64,000 bases of DNA, taken from the NCBI RefSeq assembly GCF_019805165.1, contig NZ_RWIJ01000002.1:186001-250000 (forward strand). Reading direction: 5' to 3'. This document shows, piece after piece, positions 17,016 to 26,058 of this stretch. Under the pieces are notes generated by a model. That model made no database searches, was not told the origin of the DNA, and saw nothing but the letters and a program-made list of their open reading frames with translations. Within the stretch, counting starts at the first letter, position 1; the number at the start of each line of letters is the position of its first letter. The DNA comes from Azospirillum sp. 412522. Its GTDB lineage: Bacteria; Pseudomonadota; Alphaproteobacteria; Azospirillales; Azospirillaceae. The position numbers were made by a program, and so were the translations under genes.

Positions 17016-18587
17016 ATGAGCATGGTCCGGTTCCTTGGTTCCCTCACGGTTTCGGCGGGCCTGACGCTGGCTCTCGGCGGCTGCTTCACCTCCGGTGAAA
17101 TGGCGCGCGTGGTGCAGCAGCCCAAGACTCCGGCGGTCCGCACCATCAGCAGCTTCAGCGAGGCGCTGCGCTGCATGGACACGCTGCTGTGGACCCACGG
17201 CAAGCACGACATCTACATCACCGCCAACGGCCTGCCCGACGCCACCGGCCGGGTGGCCGGCGGCACGAAGGAGATGCTGATCACCGCCGTGTCGCGCATG
17301 TCGGAGACGTCCAGCGCCTTCCGCTTCGTGGATTTCGAGCCGGCGCTGGACGACGTCAACGCGCTGTACTGGATGATCGGCGTGCAGCCCAACTTCCGCG
17401 CGCCGTCCTACTACATCCGCGGCGCCATCACCCAGCTCGACGACAATGTGGTCAGCGAGGCGGCGGGGGCGGGGCTGTCGCTGCCCAAGCTGGACCTCAG
17501 CGTCTCGGCCGATCAGGTGGTGTCGATGGTCTCGGTCGACCTCAATGTGGGTGAGCTTGTGACGCGCCAGATCATCCCCGGCATGTCGGCGTCGAACACG
17601 CTGGCGGTGGTGTCGTCGGGGCGCGGGGCGGATGCCGGCGGGGTGATCGGCAAGGCCGGCCTGTCCTTCAACATCTCGCTGAACCGGTCGGAGGGGCTGC
17701 ACCAGGGCGTGCGCACGCTGGTCGAACTCAGCACCATCGAAGTGCTGGGCAAGCTGACCCGCGTGCCCTATTGGCAATGCCTGGGCATCGACCAGACCAA
17801 TCCCGCCTTCATGGCGGAGGCGCGCGGCTGGTTCGACGGCATGGCTCCGTCGGAGCGCGTCACCTTCAGCCAGCGCGCGCTGTCGGCGCAGGGTTATTAC
17901 GACGGTCCGGTCAACGGCCAGCTCGACCAGCGGACCGCCGAGGCCGTCGGCCGGTTCCAGGCGGACAACGACCTGATCGCCACCGGCCGCATCGATTTCG
18001 ACCTCTACCAGCGCCTGCTCGCCAAGCCGCCCGGCCAAGGCAGCCAGGGCGGCGGGGCGCCGCCGGCCCGGTTGCAGAGCGTCAGCAATGCCGGGGGCGA
18101 GGGGTTGCCGCGCGCCCAGCCGTCACCGTCGCGGCTCGACCTGCTGCTGTCGTCGGACCGCGGTCCGGCGCCACGCTACCGCGCCGGCGAAGCGCTGGTG
18201 GTGCGTGTGCAGCCGACGGCGGACGGCTTCGTCTACTGCTATTACCGCGACGCCGCCGGAACCGTCTCCCGCATCTTTCCCAACCGGTTCCAGCCCGACG
18301 CCTTCATCGAGGCCGGCCGGCAGGTGGAAATCCCGCCCGGCGTGCAGAAGCCCTTCAACCTGCGGATGGACAAGCCGAATGCCGAGGAGACGGTGGCCTG
18401 TGTCCTCTCGCACGACGAGATCGGCGTACGGATCCCGGAGGCGTTCAAGAGCGAGGACCTGCAGCCCATTCCCGGCACGGCCCTGGACGACGTCATCAAC
18501 GCCTTCGCCACGGCGAAGGGCAGCGATGCCCGCGCCAAGCGGCTGACGGTGAAAGTGCTGCCCGCCACGCTGGCCCAGGGCGAATGA
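17016..18587 (+). CDS. CsgG-like outer-membrane lipoprotein fused to peptidoglycan-binding and DUF4384-like domains
   Basis: 523 aa. A lipobox (LALGGC, Cys23) marks an outer-membrane lipoprotein. Residues about 40-257 resemble CsgG/HfaB secretion channels: YYIRGAITQLDDNV, VSMVSVDLNVGELVT, KAGLSFNISLNRSEG, LVELSTIEVLGKLTRVPYWQCLGI. Next comes a peptidoglycan-binding-1 repeat (about 275-335; LSAQGYYDGPVNGQLD, TAEAVGRFQAD), a Gly/Ala linker, and a C-terminal DUF4384-like domain (about 370-470; YRAGEALVVRVQPTADGFVYCYY, IFPNRFQPDAFI). CsgG forms the curli export pore; here it is tied to the cell wall. The ATG follows AGGAGA. Nearby GIGN-repeat proteins would be natural substrates (inference). The CsgG similarity was read by eye and is good but not tested. 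Confidence 0.75.
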   Translation: MSMVRFLGSLTVSAGLTLALGGCFTSGEMARVVQQPKTPAVRTISSFSEALRCMDTLLWTHGKHDIYITANGLPDATGRVAGGTKEMLITAVSRMSETSSAFRFVDFEPALDDVNALYWMIGVQPNFRAPSYYIRGAITQLDDNVVSEAAGAGLSLPKLDLSVSADQVVSMVSVDLNVGELVTRQIIPGMSASNTLAVVSSGRGADAGGVIGKAGLSFNISLNRSEGLHQGVRTLVELSTIEVLGKLTRVPYWQCLGIDQTNPAFMAEARGWFDGMAPSERVTFSQRALSAQGYYDGPVNGQLDQRTAEAVGRFQADNDLIATGRIDFDLYQRLLAKPPGQGSQGGGAPPARLQSVSNAGGEGLPRAQPSPSRLDLLLSSDRGPAPRYRAGEALVVRVQPTADGFVYCYYRDAAGTVSRIFPNRFQPDAFIEAGRQVEIPPGVQKPFNLRMDKPNAEETVACVLSHDEIGVRIPEAFKSEDLQPIPGTALDDVINAFATAKGSDARAKRLTVKVLPATLAQGE

Positions 18588-18718
18588 CGTCCGGCCGATG
18601 CCTGGAAACGATTGCCGGAAAACAGGGGCCGACTGTTGGCCGGCTCACAGCGCGGGGACGGGGGTGGCGCTAGAACCAGGGGCAACGCCGTTTCCTCTCC
18701 AGCCCATGGAGCTTCCCC

Positions 18719-19561
18719 ATGACCAAGTCCACCAAGTCCACCAAGGCCGTCGCGTCCCACGCCTTTTCCCACCTCCTGGTCGCCGCGCTGCCGATGCTGG
18801 CCGCCGCCTGGGCGGGGCCGGCGCCGGCCCAGACGATCGAGGGGGCCGGATCGTCTAAGGTGATGATGTTCGACCGGCCGCCCAGCGTCGAGGAACTGCG
18901 CGAGGTGGTGGCGCCGGAACCGAAGATCCGCACCCGCAGCATCGAGATCATCGGCGGTGCGGCCGGTGCCGCCGCCAAGCGGCCCCGTCCCATCGACGAG
19001 GTCAACTATGGCACGGCGCCCATTCCGCCGGCAGCGCAGCCGGCTCCCCAGCCGGCCTATCAGCCGGAGGTGCAGCCCGTCGCCCAACCGGCTCCCCAGC
19101 CCGCCCCTCAGGCCACCCCTCAGGCCGCCTCGAGCCGCCCCGCCCATAAGCAGCGCCGGCAGGAGGCGCGAGTAGAGGCCGCGGCGGCCGAACCGCCCAC
19201 CGTCAACGCCGCTGAACCGGAGGTGGCGCCTCAGGCCTTCGGGTTCCGCATCAACTTCGCCCTCAACTCCGCGGAAATTCCGGCGGAGTCCGCCTCCTAC
19301 ATCGACGCCGTCGGTGCGCTGATGAAGGAGGACCCGAACCTGGGGCTGACGGTGGAGGGGCACACCGACGCCAGCGGCAGCCTTCCCTACAACATGCTGC
19401 TGTCGCAGCGCCGCGCGGTGTCGGTGGGCGAATATCTGGTCCGCGTCCACCAGATCGACCCCAAGCGCATCACCGTGGACGGCAAGGGGCCGACCGCGCC
19501 GATCGCCGCCAATCCCTATGACGGCCGCAACCGGCGCGTCGAATTCAAGCCGACCCATTGA
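18719..19561 (+). CDS. OmpA family protein (peptidoglycan-associated outer-membrane domain)
   Basis: 280 aa. The N-terminus reads as an export signal (hydrophobic residues about 17-36, ending APAQ). A Pro/Ala/Gln-rich spacer (about 95-150, PQPAYQPEVQPVAQPAPQPA-like) leads to a C-terminal OmpA domain (about 175-278). The domain has FALNSAEIPAES, LTVEGHTDASG (peptidoglycan-contact Asp), LSQRRAVSVGEYLV and NRRVEF. The domain docks on meso-diaminopimelate in the periplasm. It follows the CsgG-like lipoprotein, which carries its own peptidoglycan-binding domain, so both would anchor an export complex to the wall. Confidence 0.88.
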   Translation: MTKSTKSTKAVASHAFSHLLVAALPMLAAAWAGPAPAQTIEGAGSSKVMMFDRPPSVEELREVVAPEPKIRTRSIEIIGGAAGAAAKRPRPIDEVNYGTAPIPPAAQPAPQPAYQPEVQPVAQPAPQPAPQATPQAASSRPAHKQRRQEARVEAAAAEPPTVNAAEPEVAPQAFGFRINFALNSAEIPAESASYIDAVGALMKEDPNLGLTVEGHTDASGSLPYNMLLSQRRAVSVGEYLVRVHQIDPKRITVDGKGPTAPIAANPYDGRNRRVEFKPTH

Positions 19562-19587
19562 GCGGCTGCTGCAACGGAGGGGATGTC

Positions 19588-19968
19588 ATGAAACACGCCT
19601 TGCTCCTCGCCGCCTGCCTCGGCCTCGCCGCCGCCGTGGCCGCCTCCACCGGAGCCGACGCCACGGTGGTTCGCAAGAAGAGCGCGGACGCTTCCGGCGC
19701 CAACAGCGGCGGTGCCGCGGGCGGCGTGGACGTCGCCCCCGCCGGCAAGCGGGTCCGCGTCCAGTGCTGGCAGGACGGCCACAAGATCATCGACGAGGCG
19801 GATCTTGCCGTCGTCTCGCTCAGCATCGCCAGCCAGATGAACGGGCTGCGCTTCCGCCGCAACGGCGGGACGGACGATGCGGTGTCGGTGATGACGCAGT
19901 CCCGCACCGCCTGCCTGCTCGCCCCCGATGACGGGCCGAACGACGGGAAAAGCCGCAACCGAGACTGA
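19588..19968 (+). CDS. Small secreted protein of unknown function
   Basis: 126 aa. A clear signal peptide (HALLLAACLGLAAAVAAS, cleaved near residue 20-25) precedes a Gly/Ala/Ser-rich segment and then an ordered region RVRVQCWQDGHKIIDEADL. A Cys in that region and another near the C-terminus (TACLL) could form a disulfide. The ATG at 19588 follows GGAGGGG. It lies between the OmpA and DUF4384-like genes in the same direction. No family recognised. Confidence 0.65.
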   Translation: MKHALLLAACLGLAAAVAASTGADATVVRKKSADASGANSGGAAGGVDVAPAGKRVRVQCWQDGHKIIDEADLAVVSLSIASQMNGLRFRRNGGTDDAVSVMTQSRTACLLAPDDGPNDGKSRNRD

Positions 19969-19995
19969 TCCTCTCCAAGCCAGGAGGTGACCATC

Positions 19996-21120
19996 ATGCC
20001 GAAGAGACGCCTTCCATACCTGCTGAGTGCCGCCGCCGCTGCGGCTCTGGGATGCGGCCAGGCCGCCAGCGCGGCGGAGGCCGTGGTCGTGGCGTCCAGC
20101 GCGCCCGGCTTCGTCCAGGGCCAGATCGTCGCCGACAAGCAGGCCGTCCGGGTCCCCGAGGGGGCGAACGCGACGCTGCTGTTCGCCAACGGCCGCCTGC
20201 TGCGGCTGCGCGGCCCCTATGACGGGGTCCCCGGCGAGATGACGGACGGCGCCGTCTCCGCCCGCGCCGGTCCCGGCGACGACCGCTTCATGCAGAGCGA
20301 CCTGGGCGCGGCGCGCGCGCTGGGAAACCCGCTGGACGCCGCGCTGGAAAAGGCTTTGGCGGTCGATCCGTCCGCTTCCGGAACCCAGTGCGTCAAGGCG
20401 GGAAGTCCGCCCCTGCTGCGCCGGCCGGCGGAACCCGGATTGGACCGCCTGCTGCTGCAGGCCGGTGGCGAGCGCGCCGCCGTCAGCTGGACGGACAGCG
20501 GGCCGGCACCCTGGCCGCGGGGCCTGCCGTTGGCCGATGGCGCGGACATCGGCACGCTGCGGCCCGATGGAACGCCGGTCGGCACGCTGCATCTCCGCAT
20601 GGTGGAGGCGACGGGCGGAGCGGCGCTGGCCGTGCGCATGGCGTCGGCCGGCTGCGCCGCGCAGGTGGGGGCGGCGATGGCGGGCCTGCGCGACGCGACG
20701 GTGCCGTTCGACCTCTTCCTGTCCAGCGAGGGCACGGCCGGCGGCGCGGTCAGGCCGGGAGAGGACATCCGGCTGCTGGTCCAGACCGACCGGGACGCCC
20801 ACCTCTATTGCTATCTGCGCAACGCGCGTGCCCAGCTGATTCCCATCTTCCCGGCAGGCGCCACGATGAGCGCCCAGGTGACGGGCAATGTGCCGCTCAG
20901 CCTGTCCGGCGACCGCATGCCTCTGCGCGCCGGCGACGGCCCGGCCGATCTGGAGGTGCGCTGCATCGCCGCCAGCCGCAATCTGGACGGCGAGATGCCC
21001 GGCCGCACAGCGGCCTTCCGTCCACTGGCCGAGGACGCCGCCATGCAGCTCGACCGCGCGGTGTCACGCCTGCGCGAGACGGAGGTGGCCTCCGCCCAGC
21101 TCATCCTGAAGGTTCGGTGA
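19996..21120 (+). CDS. Secreted DUF4384-like protein
   Basis: 374 aa with a signal peptide (residues 1-27, ending AASAAEA). The C-terminal part (about 235-345) matches the DUF4384 pattern also seen in the CsgG-like lipoprotein: VRPGEDIRLLVQTDRDAHLYCYLRNARAQLIPIFP. The N-terminal part (VVVASSAPGFVQGQIVADKQAVRVPEGANATLLFANGRLLRL region) looks like a FecR/beta-sandwich module. DUF4384 domains are often paired with caspase-like proteases, and one is encoded two genes downstream. The ATG at 19996 has ideal spacing from AGGAGG, whereas the GTG three codons earlier abuts it. The stop is 7 bases from the cyclase start. Confidence 0.75.
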   Translation: MPKRRLPYLLSAAAAAALGCGQAASAAEAVVVASSAPGFVQGQIVADKQAVRVPEGANATLLFANGRLLRLRGPYDGVPGEMTDGAVSARAGPGDDRFMQSDLGAARALGNPLDAALEKALAVDPSASGTQCVKAGSPPLLRRPAEPGLDRLLLQAGGERAAVSWTDSGPAPWPRGLPLADGADIGTLRPDGTPVGTLHLRMVEATGGAALAVRMASAGCAAQVGAAMAGLRDATVPFDLFLSSEGTAGGAVRPGEDIRLLVQTDRDAHLYCYLRNARAQLIPIFPAGATMSAQVTGNVPLSLSGDRMPLRAGDGPADLEVRCIAASRNLDGEMPGRTAAFRPLAEDAAMQLDRAVSRLRETEVASAQLILKVR

Positions 21121-21127
21121 GGGGTGG

Positions 21128-23014
21128 ATGGACGGTCCGCCGGTGAAGGCCAGGGAAGGCCCCGGGGAGGGGGTTGGGGCGTTTCCCGTCGCGAAGCCGC
21201 CGGGCCGTCGCGGCTGGCCGGACAGCCGGTTTGCCGTGGCCGTCGCGCTGGGCAGCGCCCTGCTGGCGCTCGTCGCCGCAAGGCTGGTGCCGCCGCTGCG
21301 CACCGCCGACGAGAGCCTGGGCGACCGGCTGATCGCCGCCGCCAGCCCGGCCCGGCCGCAGCATCCGGGCATCGCGCTGGTGCTGTTCGGCGAGGACAGC
21401 TTCTCCGGCCTCGCCTGCCGCTCGCCGGTGGATCGCGGCATGCTGGCCGACATCGTCGGCGTGCTGGCGGCGGCCGGGGTCCGCGCCATCGGCATCGACG
21501 TGCTGTTCGACCAGCCGGGCCTGCCGGCGGTGGACGAGCGGCTGCGGCGCGCCATGCTGGACGCCCCGGTTCCGGTGGTGGCGATCACGGCGCTGGAGCA
21601 GACGCCGCTGACCGAGCGGCAACGCCGCTTCCTCGACGATTTCACCACGGGCATGCCGCGCGGCCACGCCAATCTGGCGAAGGACCGGCTGGACGCCGCC
21701 GTGCGCTGGCATGTCCCCTTCGGCGGCGACGGCACCCCCAGCCTGCCGGTCCAGCTTGCCCGTGCCGGCGGTGTCTCCGCGGTGCCGGCGGATGCCTTCC
21801 GCATCGACTGGCATGGCAGGCCGGACGGCGTCACCGCCCCGTTCCCGGTCTATCCCGCCGAGACCGTCGCCGTTCTGCCGAAAAGCTGGCTGGCCGGGCG
21901 GACGGTGCTGGTGGGCACGGCCCTGGCCGGGGTCGATCAGCACCGCACGCCGCTGTCGTCGGCCGGGGCGTCGACGCCGGGGGTGGAGATCGAGGCGCAT
22001 GTGCTGGCCCAGCTTCTCGACGGGCGGAGCAGTCCGCGGCTTCCCGTGGCGGGAGAGGCGGCGCTGGCGCTGCTATTGGCGGCGGCCGGGGTGGCGCTGG
22101 CGCTGGCCGGGCCGCCGCTGTGGCTGCTGGCCGTGGTCGCCTTGCTGGTACCGCTGGCGGGCTGGAGCGGCGCCTCGGCGCTGTTCGCGGCGGGCGGGCC
22201 GCTGGTGCCGCTGCTGGCGCCGTCGCTGGCCTGGGGCGCTGGCATCGCCGCCATGACCGTGCAGACCTCCCTGCGCGAACGGGCGGACCGGCGCATGATG
22301 ATGCAGCTGTTCGCCAACCATGTCTCGCAGCCGGTGGCGGAGGAAATCTGGCGGGAGCGCGCGACCTTCATGGCCGGCAACCGCCCGCGTCCGCAGCAGC
22401 TGACCGCCACCGTCCTGTTCTCCGACATCGAGGGCTTCACCACCATCTGCGAGGCGCTGGAGCCGGAACCGCTGATCCGCTGGCTGGAGGGCTATCTCGA
22501 TGCCATGGTAAGCATCGTCTCCGCCAATGACGGGGTGGTGCTGCGCTTCGTCGGCGACGCGATCCTGGCGGTCTTCGGCGCTCCGGTCGCCCGCACGACG
22601 CAGGAGCAGATCGACGCCGACGCCCGCCGCGCCGTCCGCTGCGCCCTGGAGATGGGACGGGAACTGCCCGCCCTCAACCGACGCTGGCAGGCGGAGGGTT
22701 TGCCGCCGGTCGGCATCCGCGTCGGCATCCACACCGGCCCCCTGGTGGCCGGCAGCCTGGGCGGGCTGCGGCACAGCGAATATTCGCTTCTGGGCGACAC
22801 CGCCAACACCGCCGCCCGGCTGGAGGCCTATGGCAAGACGGTCGACGCGCGCTCGTCGCGTCATTGCCGGATCATCGTCGGCGATCCGACCTGGCAGGCC
22901 GTGCGCGACCATTGCACCGCGCTGCCGGTGGGCGAGGTGGCGTTGAAGGGCAAGGTCAGGGCGGTGCGGATCTGGCTGCTGATCGACGACGAAAATCTCG
23001 ATGTCCGCCGGTGA
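21128..23014 (+). CDS. CHASE2-domain class III adenylate/guanylate cyclase
   Basis: 628 aa membrane sensor. A first transmembrane segment (about residues 36-52) is followed by an extracytoplasmic CHASE2 sensor (about 55-300; GIALVLFGEDSF, GVRAIGIDVLFDQPG, GRTVLVGTALAGVDQHRTPLS), three membrane helices (about 310-385) and a C-terminal class III cyclase domain (about 415-600). Metal Asp residues are in FSDIEGFTT and FVGDAILAVFG; the transition-state Asn-Arg pair is in GDTANTAARLEA. The residue normally Lys before FxGD reads Arg (VLRFVGD), so base selectivity is uncertain. It lies between the DUF4384 protein and the caspase, and a Crp-family gene with a cNMP pocket is close by, suggesting cAMP control of the block. 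Confidence 0.88.
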   Translation: MDGPPVKAREGPGEGVGAFPVAKPPGRRGWPDSRFAVAVALGSALLALVAARLVPPLRTADESLGDRLIAAASPARPQHPGIALVLFGEDSFSGLACRSPVDRGMLADIVGVLAAAGVRAIGIDVLFDQPGLPAVDERLRRAMLDAPVPVVAITALEQTPLTERQRRFLDDFTTGMPRGHANLAKDRLDAAVRWHVPFGGDGTPSLPVQLARAGGVSAVPADAFRIDWHGRPDGVTAPFPVYPAETVAVLPKSWLAGRTVLVGTALAGVDQHRTPLSSAGASTPGVEIEAHVLAQLLDGRSSPRLPVAGEAALALLLAAAGVALALAGPPLWLLAVVALLVPLAGWSGASALFAAGGPLVPLLAPSLAWGAGIAAMTVQTSLRERADRRMMMQLFANHVSQPVAEEIWRERATFMAGNRPRPQQLTATVLFSDIEGFTTICEALEPEPLIRWLEGYLDAMVSIVSANDGVVLRFVGDAILAVFGAPVARTTQEQIDADARRAVRCALEMGRELPALNRRWQAEGLPPVGIRVGIHTGPLVAGSLGGLRHSEYSLLGDTANTAARLEAYGKTVDARSSRHCRIIVGDPTWQAVRDHCTALPVGEVALKGKVRAVRIWLLIDDENLDVRR

Positions 23015-23274
23015 TAATCGCCAGCAATCGTCCTCGATACAGGAAGTAATCACTTTGGCGTTCCACCCCCTCTTTTTCCGGTTCCAGGCTGAAGGGGCGG
23101 GTTGGCATCGATTCGAGCCATGGTATGCTTCTTCCATCCATGGCGGGCTGCCGGCAATTTCCGAAATCATTTCGAACAGCCTTCCGCTATGCGCCGTAAG
23201 CTTCGCCGGTGAGCCTTCTGGTCGAACGCGACCGATGGATCGCGGCGCCTCTTTGGTCGGAGACGGAGGCGGGG

Positions 23275-26052
23275 ATGGTAAGAGCGGTCGGCCCCTGCCG
23301 GACGATCTTCGCGGTGATTCTGCTTCTGCTGGCGGTCGCGGCGCCGGGTGGGGCCGCGCGTGCGGCCGGTCCCGCCGGCGGCCAGCCGACCGGCGCGGCC
23401 GCGGCGGAAAGCCGTCTGGCGCTGGTGATCGGCGTCAGCAACTACCGCAACGCGCCGGAACTGGTGAACCCGCGCAACGACGCGCGCGCCATCGGCGAGG
23501 CCCTGCGGGCGCTGAACTTCACGGTGGACGAGCAGTACGACCTGGATGCCCGCGGCTTCGCGACGGCCCTGCGCCAGTTCGGCCTGAAGGCCTCGCAGGC
23601 CGACGTCGCGGTGATCTTCTATGCCGGGCACGGCATCCAGGTGAACGGCGTCAATTACCTGCTGCCGGCCGACGCCCAGCTGGAGCGCGAGCGCGATCTG
23701 GTCTATGAGGCGATCCCGCTGAATTTGCCGATGGGGGAGCTGGCCGGGGCGCGCAAGCTCGGCATCCTTATCCTCGACGCCTGCCGCAACAACCCCTTCG
23801 TCGACCGGCTGACCCGCAGCGGGTCGAACCGCAACCAGGCGCATCCCGGATTCGGCAGCGTCGACGACACGCCGAGCGACACGCTCGTGGCGATGGCGAC
23901 CCGCGCCGACCAGTTGGCGGAGGACGGCACCGGCGACCACAGCCCGTTCAGCGCGGCGCTGCTCCAGCATCTCCAGACGCCGGGACTGGAGCTGAGCCTG
24001 TTCTTCCGCAACGTTCGCGATACGGTGAAGCAGGCCACCAACGGCCGGCAGGAGCCGTTCGTCTACGGGTCGCTCGGCGCCACGCCCTTCTATTTCAATC
24101 CGCGCCCGCCCAACCGGCCGCCGGTGCTGGGGGAGCTGCGGGCGCTGACCCTGTCCGACCGCGCCGGGTCGGAGCCGCTGGGCGCCGGCAAGCCGACGGA
24201 CCCCGACGACGACCAGATGTACGCCCGCGTCACCGGGCTGCCGCGCGGCGGCGCGGTCCGGGTCGGCGAGCGCAGCGTGCTGATCGGCGATTACCTGACG
24301 GTGGAGCAGCTGGCGGCCACCAGCTTCAAGCCCGACGGCAGTTTCCGGGGGGACGCCGGCGCCTTCGAGTTCCTGGTGGCCGACGGTCGCGGCGGCACGG
24401 TCACCGGCGCCATTCCGGTCACCATCAAGCCGAGCAACCAGCCGCCGGCGGTGGTGGCCGAGCGCAAGCTGCGGGTCTCCGGAAACCCGATGGGGATCGA
24501 CGCCCCCGTGGACCCGGACGGCGACCCGCTGACCGTCACGATCACCGCCGTGCCGGAGCGCGGCAGCGTCCACAACGGCGCGGCCGTGGCGAAGCCGGGC
24601 GACCGGCTGACCGTCCAGGCGTTGACCGCCCTGACCTTCGACCCTGAAGCCGCGGCACCCGGACCGGCCGGCAGCCTGCGCTACAGCGTCGATGACGGGC
24701 GCGGCGGCACCGCCGCGGCAAGCGTCAGCGTGGACATTGCGGCGCCCGGCACGACGCCGGTCGCGGAGCTTGAGGATACCGTTTGGAAGCGCATCCAGGC
24801 CAGCAAAGAGCCGGGCGACTATCAGGCCTTCCTGCAACTGTTCGGCGGCAGCGGCTATGCCCCGATGGCCCGCCGCCAGCTGGAGGCGCTGAAGATTGCC
24901 GGCAAGCCGCCGGAGGCCCCGCAAAAGGCCGAGGCCAAGGCGGAAGTGAGGCCGGAAGCGGCGATGGGGCCCGGACTGGAGCCGGCCGAGCCCGGACGCT
25001 ACACCGTCACGGCCGACGGCATCCTGCGGGCGACGCCGGCCAATGGCGGCGCGCGGGTCGGCCGAGTGGGGCGCGGGGCGGCGGTGCAGGTCCTCGGCCG
25101 GGTGCCGGAGGGCGGATGGTACCGCATCGCGCTGGAGGACGGCACCCAGGGATTCGTCACCGCCAACCTGCTGAAGCGCGAAGCGCCCCCGGCTCCGGCG
25201 CCAGCGCCGGCAACGCCTCCGGCAGCGCAGGCCGCGACCCCGACGGCCGAGCCGCAGGTGGCGGCGACCGTGCCGCCGCCGTCCGGCAATGGGGCGGGCA
25301 ATGGCTCCGGCAACGGGACGGCGCGCAACCATGGTGCCGGGAACAGCTTCCAGGATTGTCCGACCTGCCCGGTGCTGGTGCGGGTGCCGGCGGGCAACTT
25401 CATGATGGGGAACGACAAGGGCGACCCGTCGGAGCGGCCGGTCCACCGCGTCACCATCGCCAAGCCCTTCGCGCTCGGCATGTATGAGGTGACGGTCGGC
25501 GAATGGCGGGCCTGCATCCAGGAAGGGGGGTGCACCGACATGCCGCGCATGGTCAACCCCACCGACGGAACGCCCGTCCACAATCTGCATTGGCAGGATG
25601 CTCAGGCCTATGTGACCTGGCTCAGCCGCAAGACCGGGCAGCGCTACCGCCTGCCGAGCGAGTCTGAATGGGAATTTGCCGCGCGGGCCGGCACCACCAC
25701 GCCCTATTGGTGGGGGACGGAGGAAGGGAACCACGCCGACTGCGACGATTGCGGCGGCCCGCACGAGCATTTGACCCCCGCCGCGGCCGGCAGCTACAAG
25801 GCCAACCCCTTCGGCCTGCACGACATGAACGGCGGGGTGGCGGAATGGGTGGCCGACTGCTGGAACAAGAACTACCAGGGCGCGCCGGCCGACGGCAGCG
25901 CCTGGACCCAGGGCAATTGCCGCAAGCGGGTGCTGCGCGGCGGGTCCTGGCGCGACAAGCTGGAGGCGCTCAACGACACGATGCGCAACAGCTACGACAT
26001 CGACGTGCGATACCTCACCAACGGATTCCGGGTGGCGCGCGAGGTGAACTGA
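23275..26052 (+). CDS. Secreted caspase-like (C14) protease with cadherin-like repeats, SH3 and FGE-sulfatase domains
   Basis: 925 aa. A signal peptide (RTIFAVILLLLAVAAP...) argues for the ATG at 23275 (GGAGG upstream) over a GTG at 23209. Residues about 45-275 form a caspase-like domain with the catalytic dyad His119 (FYAGHGIQV) and Cys170 (LDACRNNPF). Two cadherin-like beta repeats follow (about 280-385, 386-492; DPDDDQMYARV, DPDGDPLTVTI), then a bacterial SH3 domain (about 575-637) and a C-terminal formylglycine-generating/sulfatase-modifying-factor domain (about 690-925; VRVPAGNFMMGNDKGDPSERP, RLPSESEWEFAARAG, VLRGGSW). It would act in the periplasm or at the surface. The domain chain is unusual and both catalytic residues look intact. 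Confidence 0.88.
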   Translation: MVRAVGPCRTIFAVILLLLAVAAPGGAARAAGPAGGQPTGAAAAESRLALVIGVSNYRNAPELVNPRNDARAIGEALRALNFTVDEQYDLDARGFATALRQFGLKASQADVAVIFYAGHGIQVNGVNYLLPADAQLERERDLVYEAIPLNLPMGELAGARKLGILILDACRNNPFVDRLTRSGSNRNQAHPGFGSVDDTPSDTLVAMATRADQLAEDGTGDHSPFSAALLQHLQTPGLELSLFFRNVRDTVKQATNGRQEPFVYGSLGATPFYFNPRPPNRPPVLGELRALTLSDRAGSEPLGAGKPTDPDDDQMYARVTGLPRGGAVRVGERSVLIGDYLTVEQLAATSFKPDGSFRGDAGAFEFLVADGRGGTVTGAIPVTIKPSNQPPAVVAERKLRVSGNPMGIDAPVDPDGDPLTVTITAVPERGSVHNGAAVAKPGDRLTVQALTALTFDPEAAAPGPAGSLRYSVDDGRGGTAAASVSVDIAAPGTTPVAELEDTVWKRIQASKEPGDYQAFLQLFGGSGYAPMARRQLEALKIAGKPPEAPQKAEAKAEVRPEAAMGPGLEPAEPGRYTVTADGILRATPANGGARVGRVGRGAAVQVLGRVPEGGWYRIALEDGTQGFVTANLLKREAPPAPAPAPATPPAAQAATPTAEPQVAATVPPPSGNGAGNGSGNGTARNHGAGNSFQDCPTCPVLVRVPAGNFMMGNDKGDPSERPVHRVTIAKPFALGMYEVTVGEWRACIQEGGCTDMPRMVNPTDGTPVHNLHWQDAQAYVTWLSRKTGQRYRLPSESEWEFAARAGTTTPYWWGTEEGNHADCDDCGGPHEHLTPAAAGSYKANPFGLHDMNGGVAEWVADCWNKNYQGAPADGSAWTQGNCRKRVLRGGSWRDKLEALNDTMRNSYDIDVRYLTNGFRVAREVN

Positions 26053-26058
26053 CGGGGG

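Noticed and set aside
18719..18760. ACCAAGTCC tandem repeat at the OmpA gene start
   Set aside because: It is a 9-bp duplication encoding Thr-Lys-Ser twice; too short to interpret.
23167..25821. 884-codon open frame antisense to the caspase gene
   Set aside because: The sense frame has full domain structure with catalytic residues; the antisense frame is Arg/Ala/Gly-rich without motifs, as expected of high-GC shadow frames.
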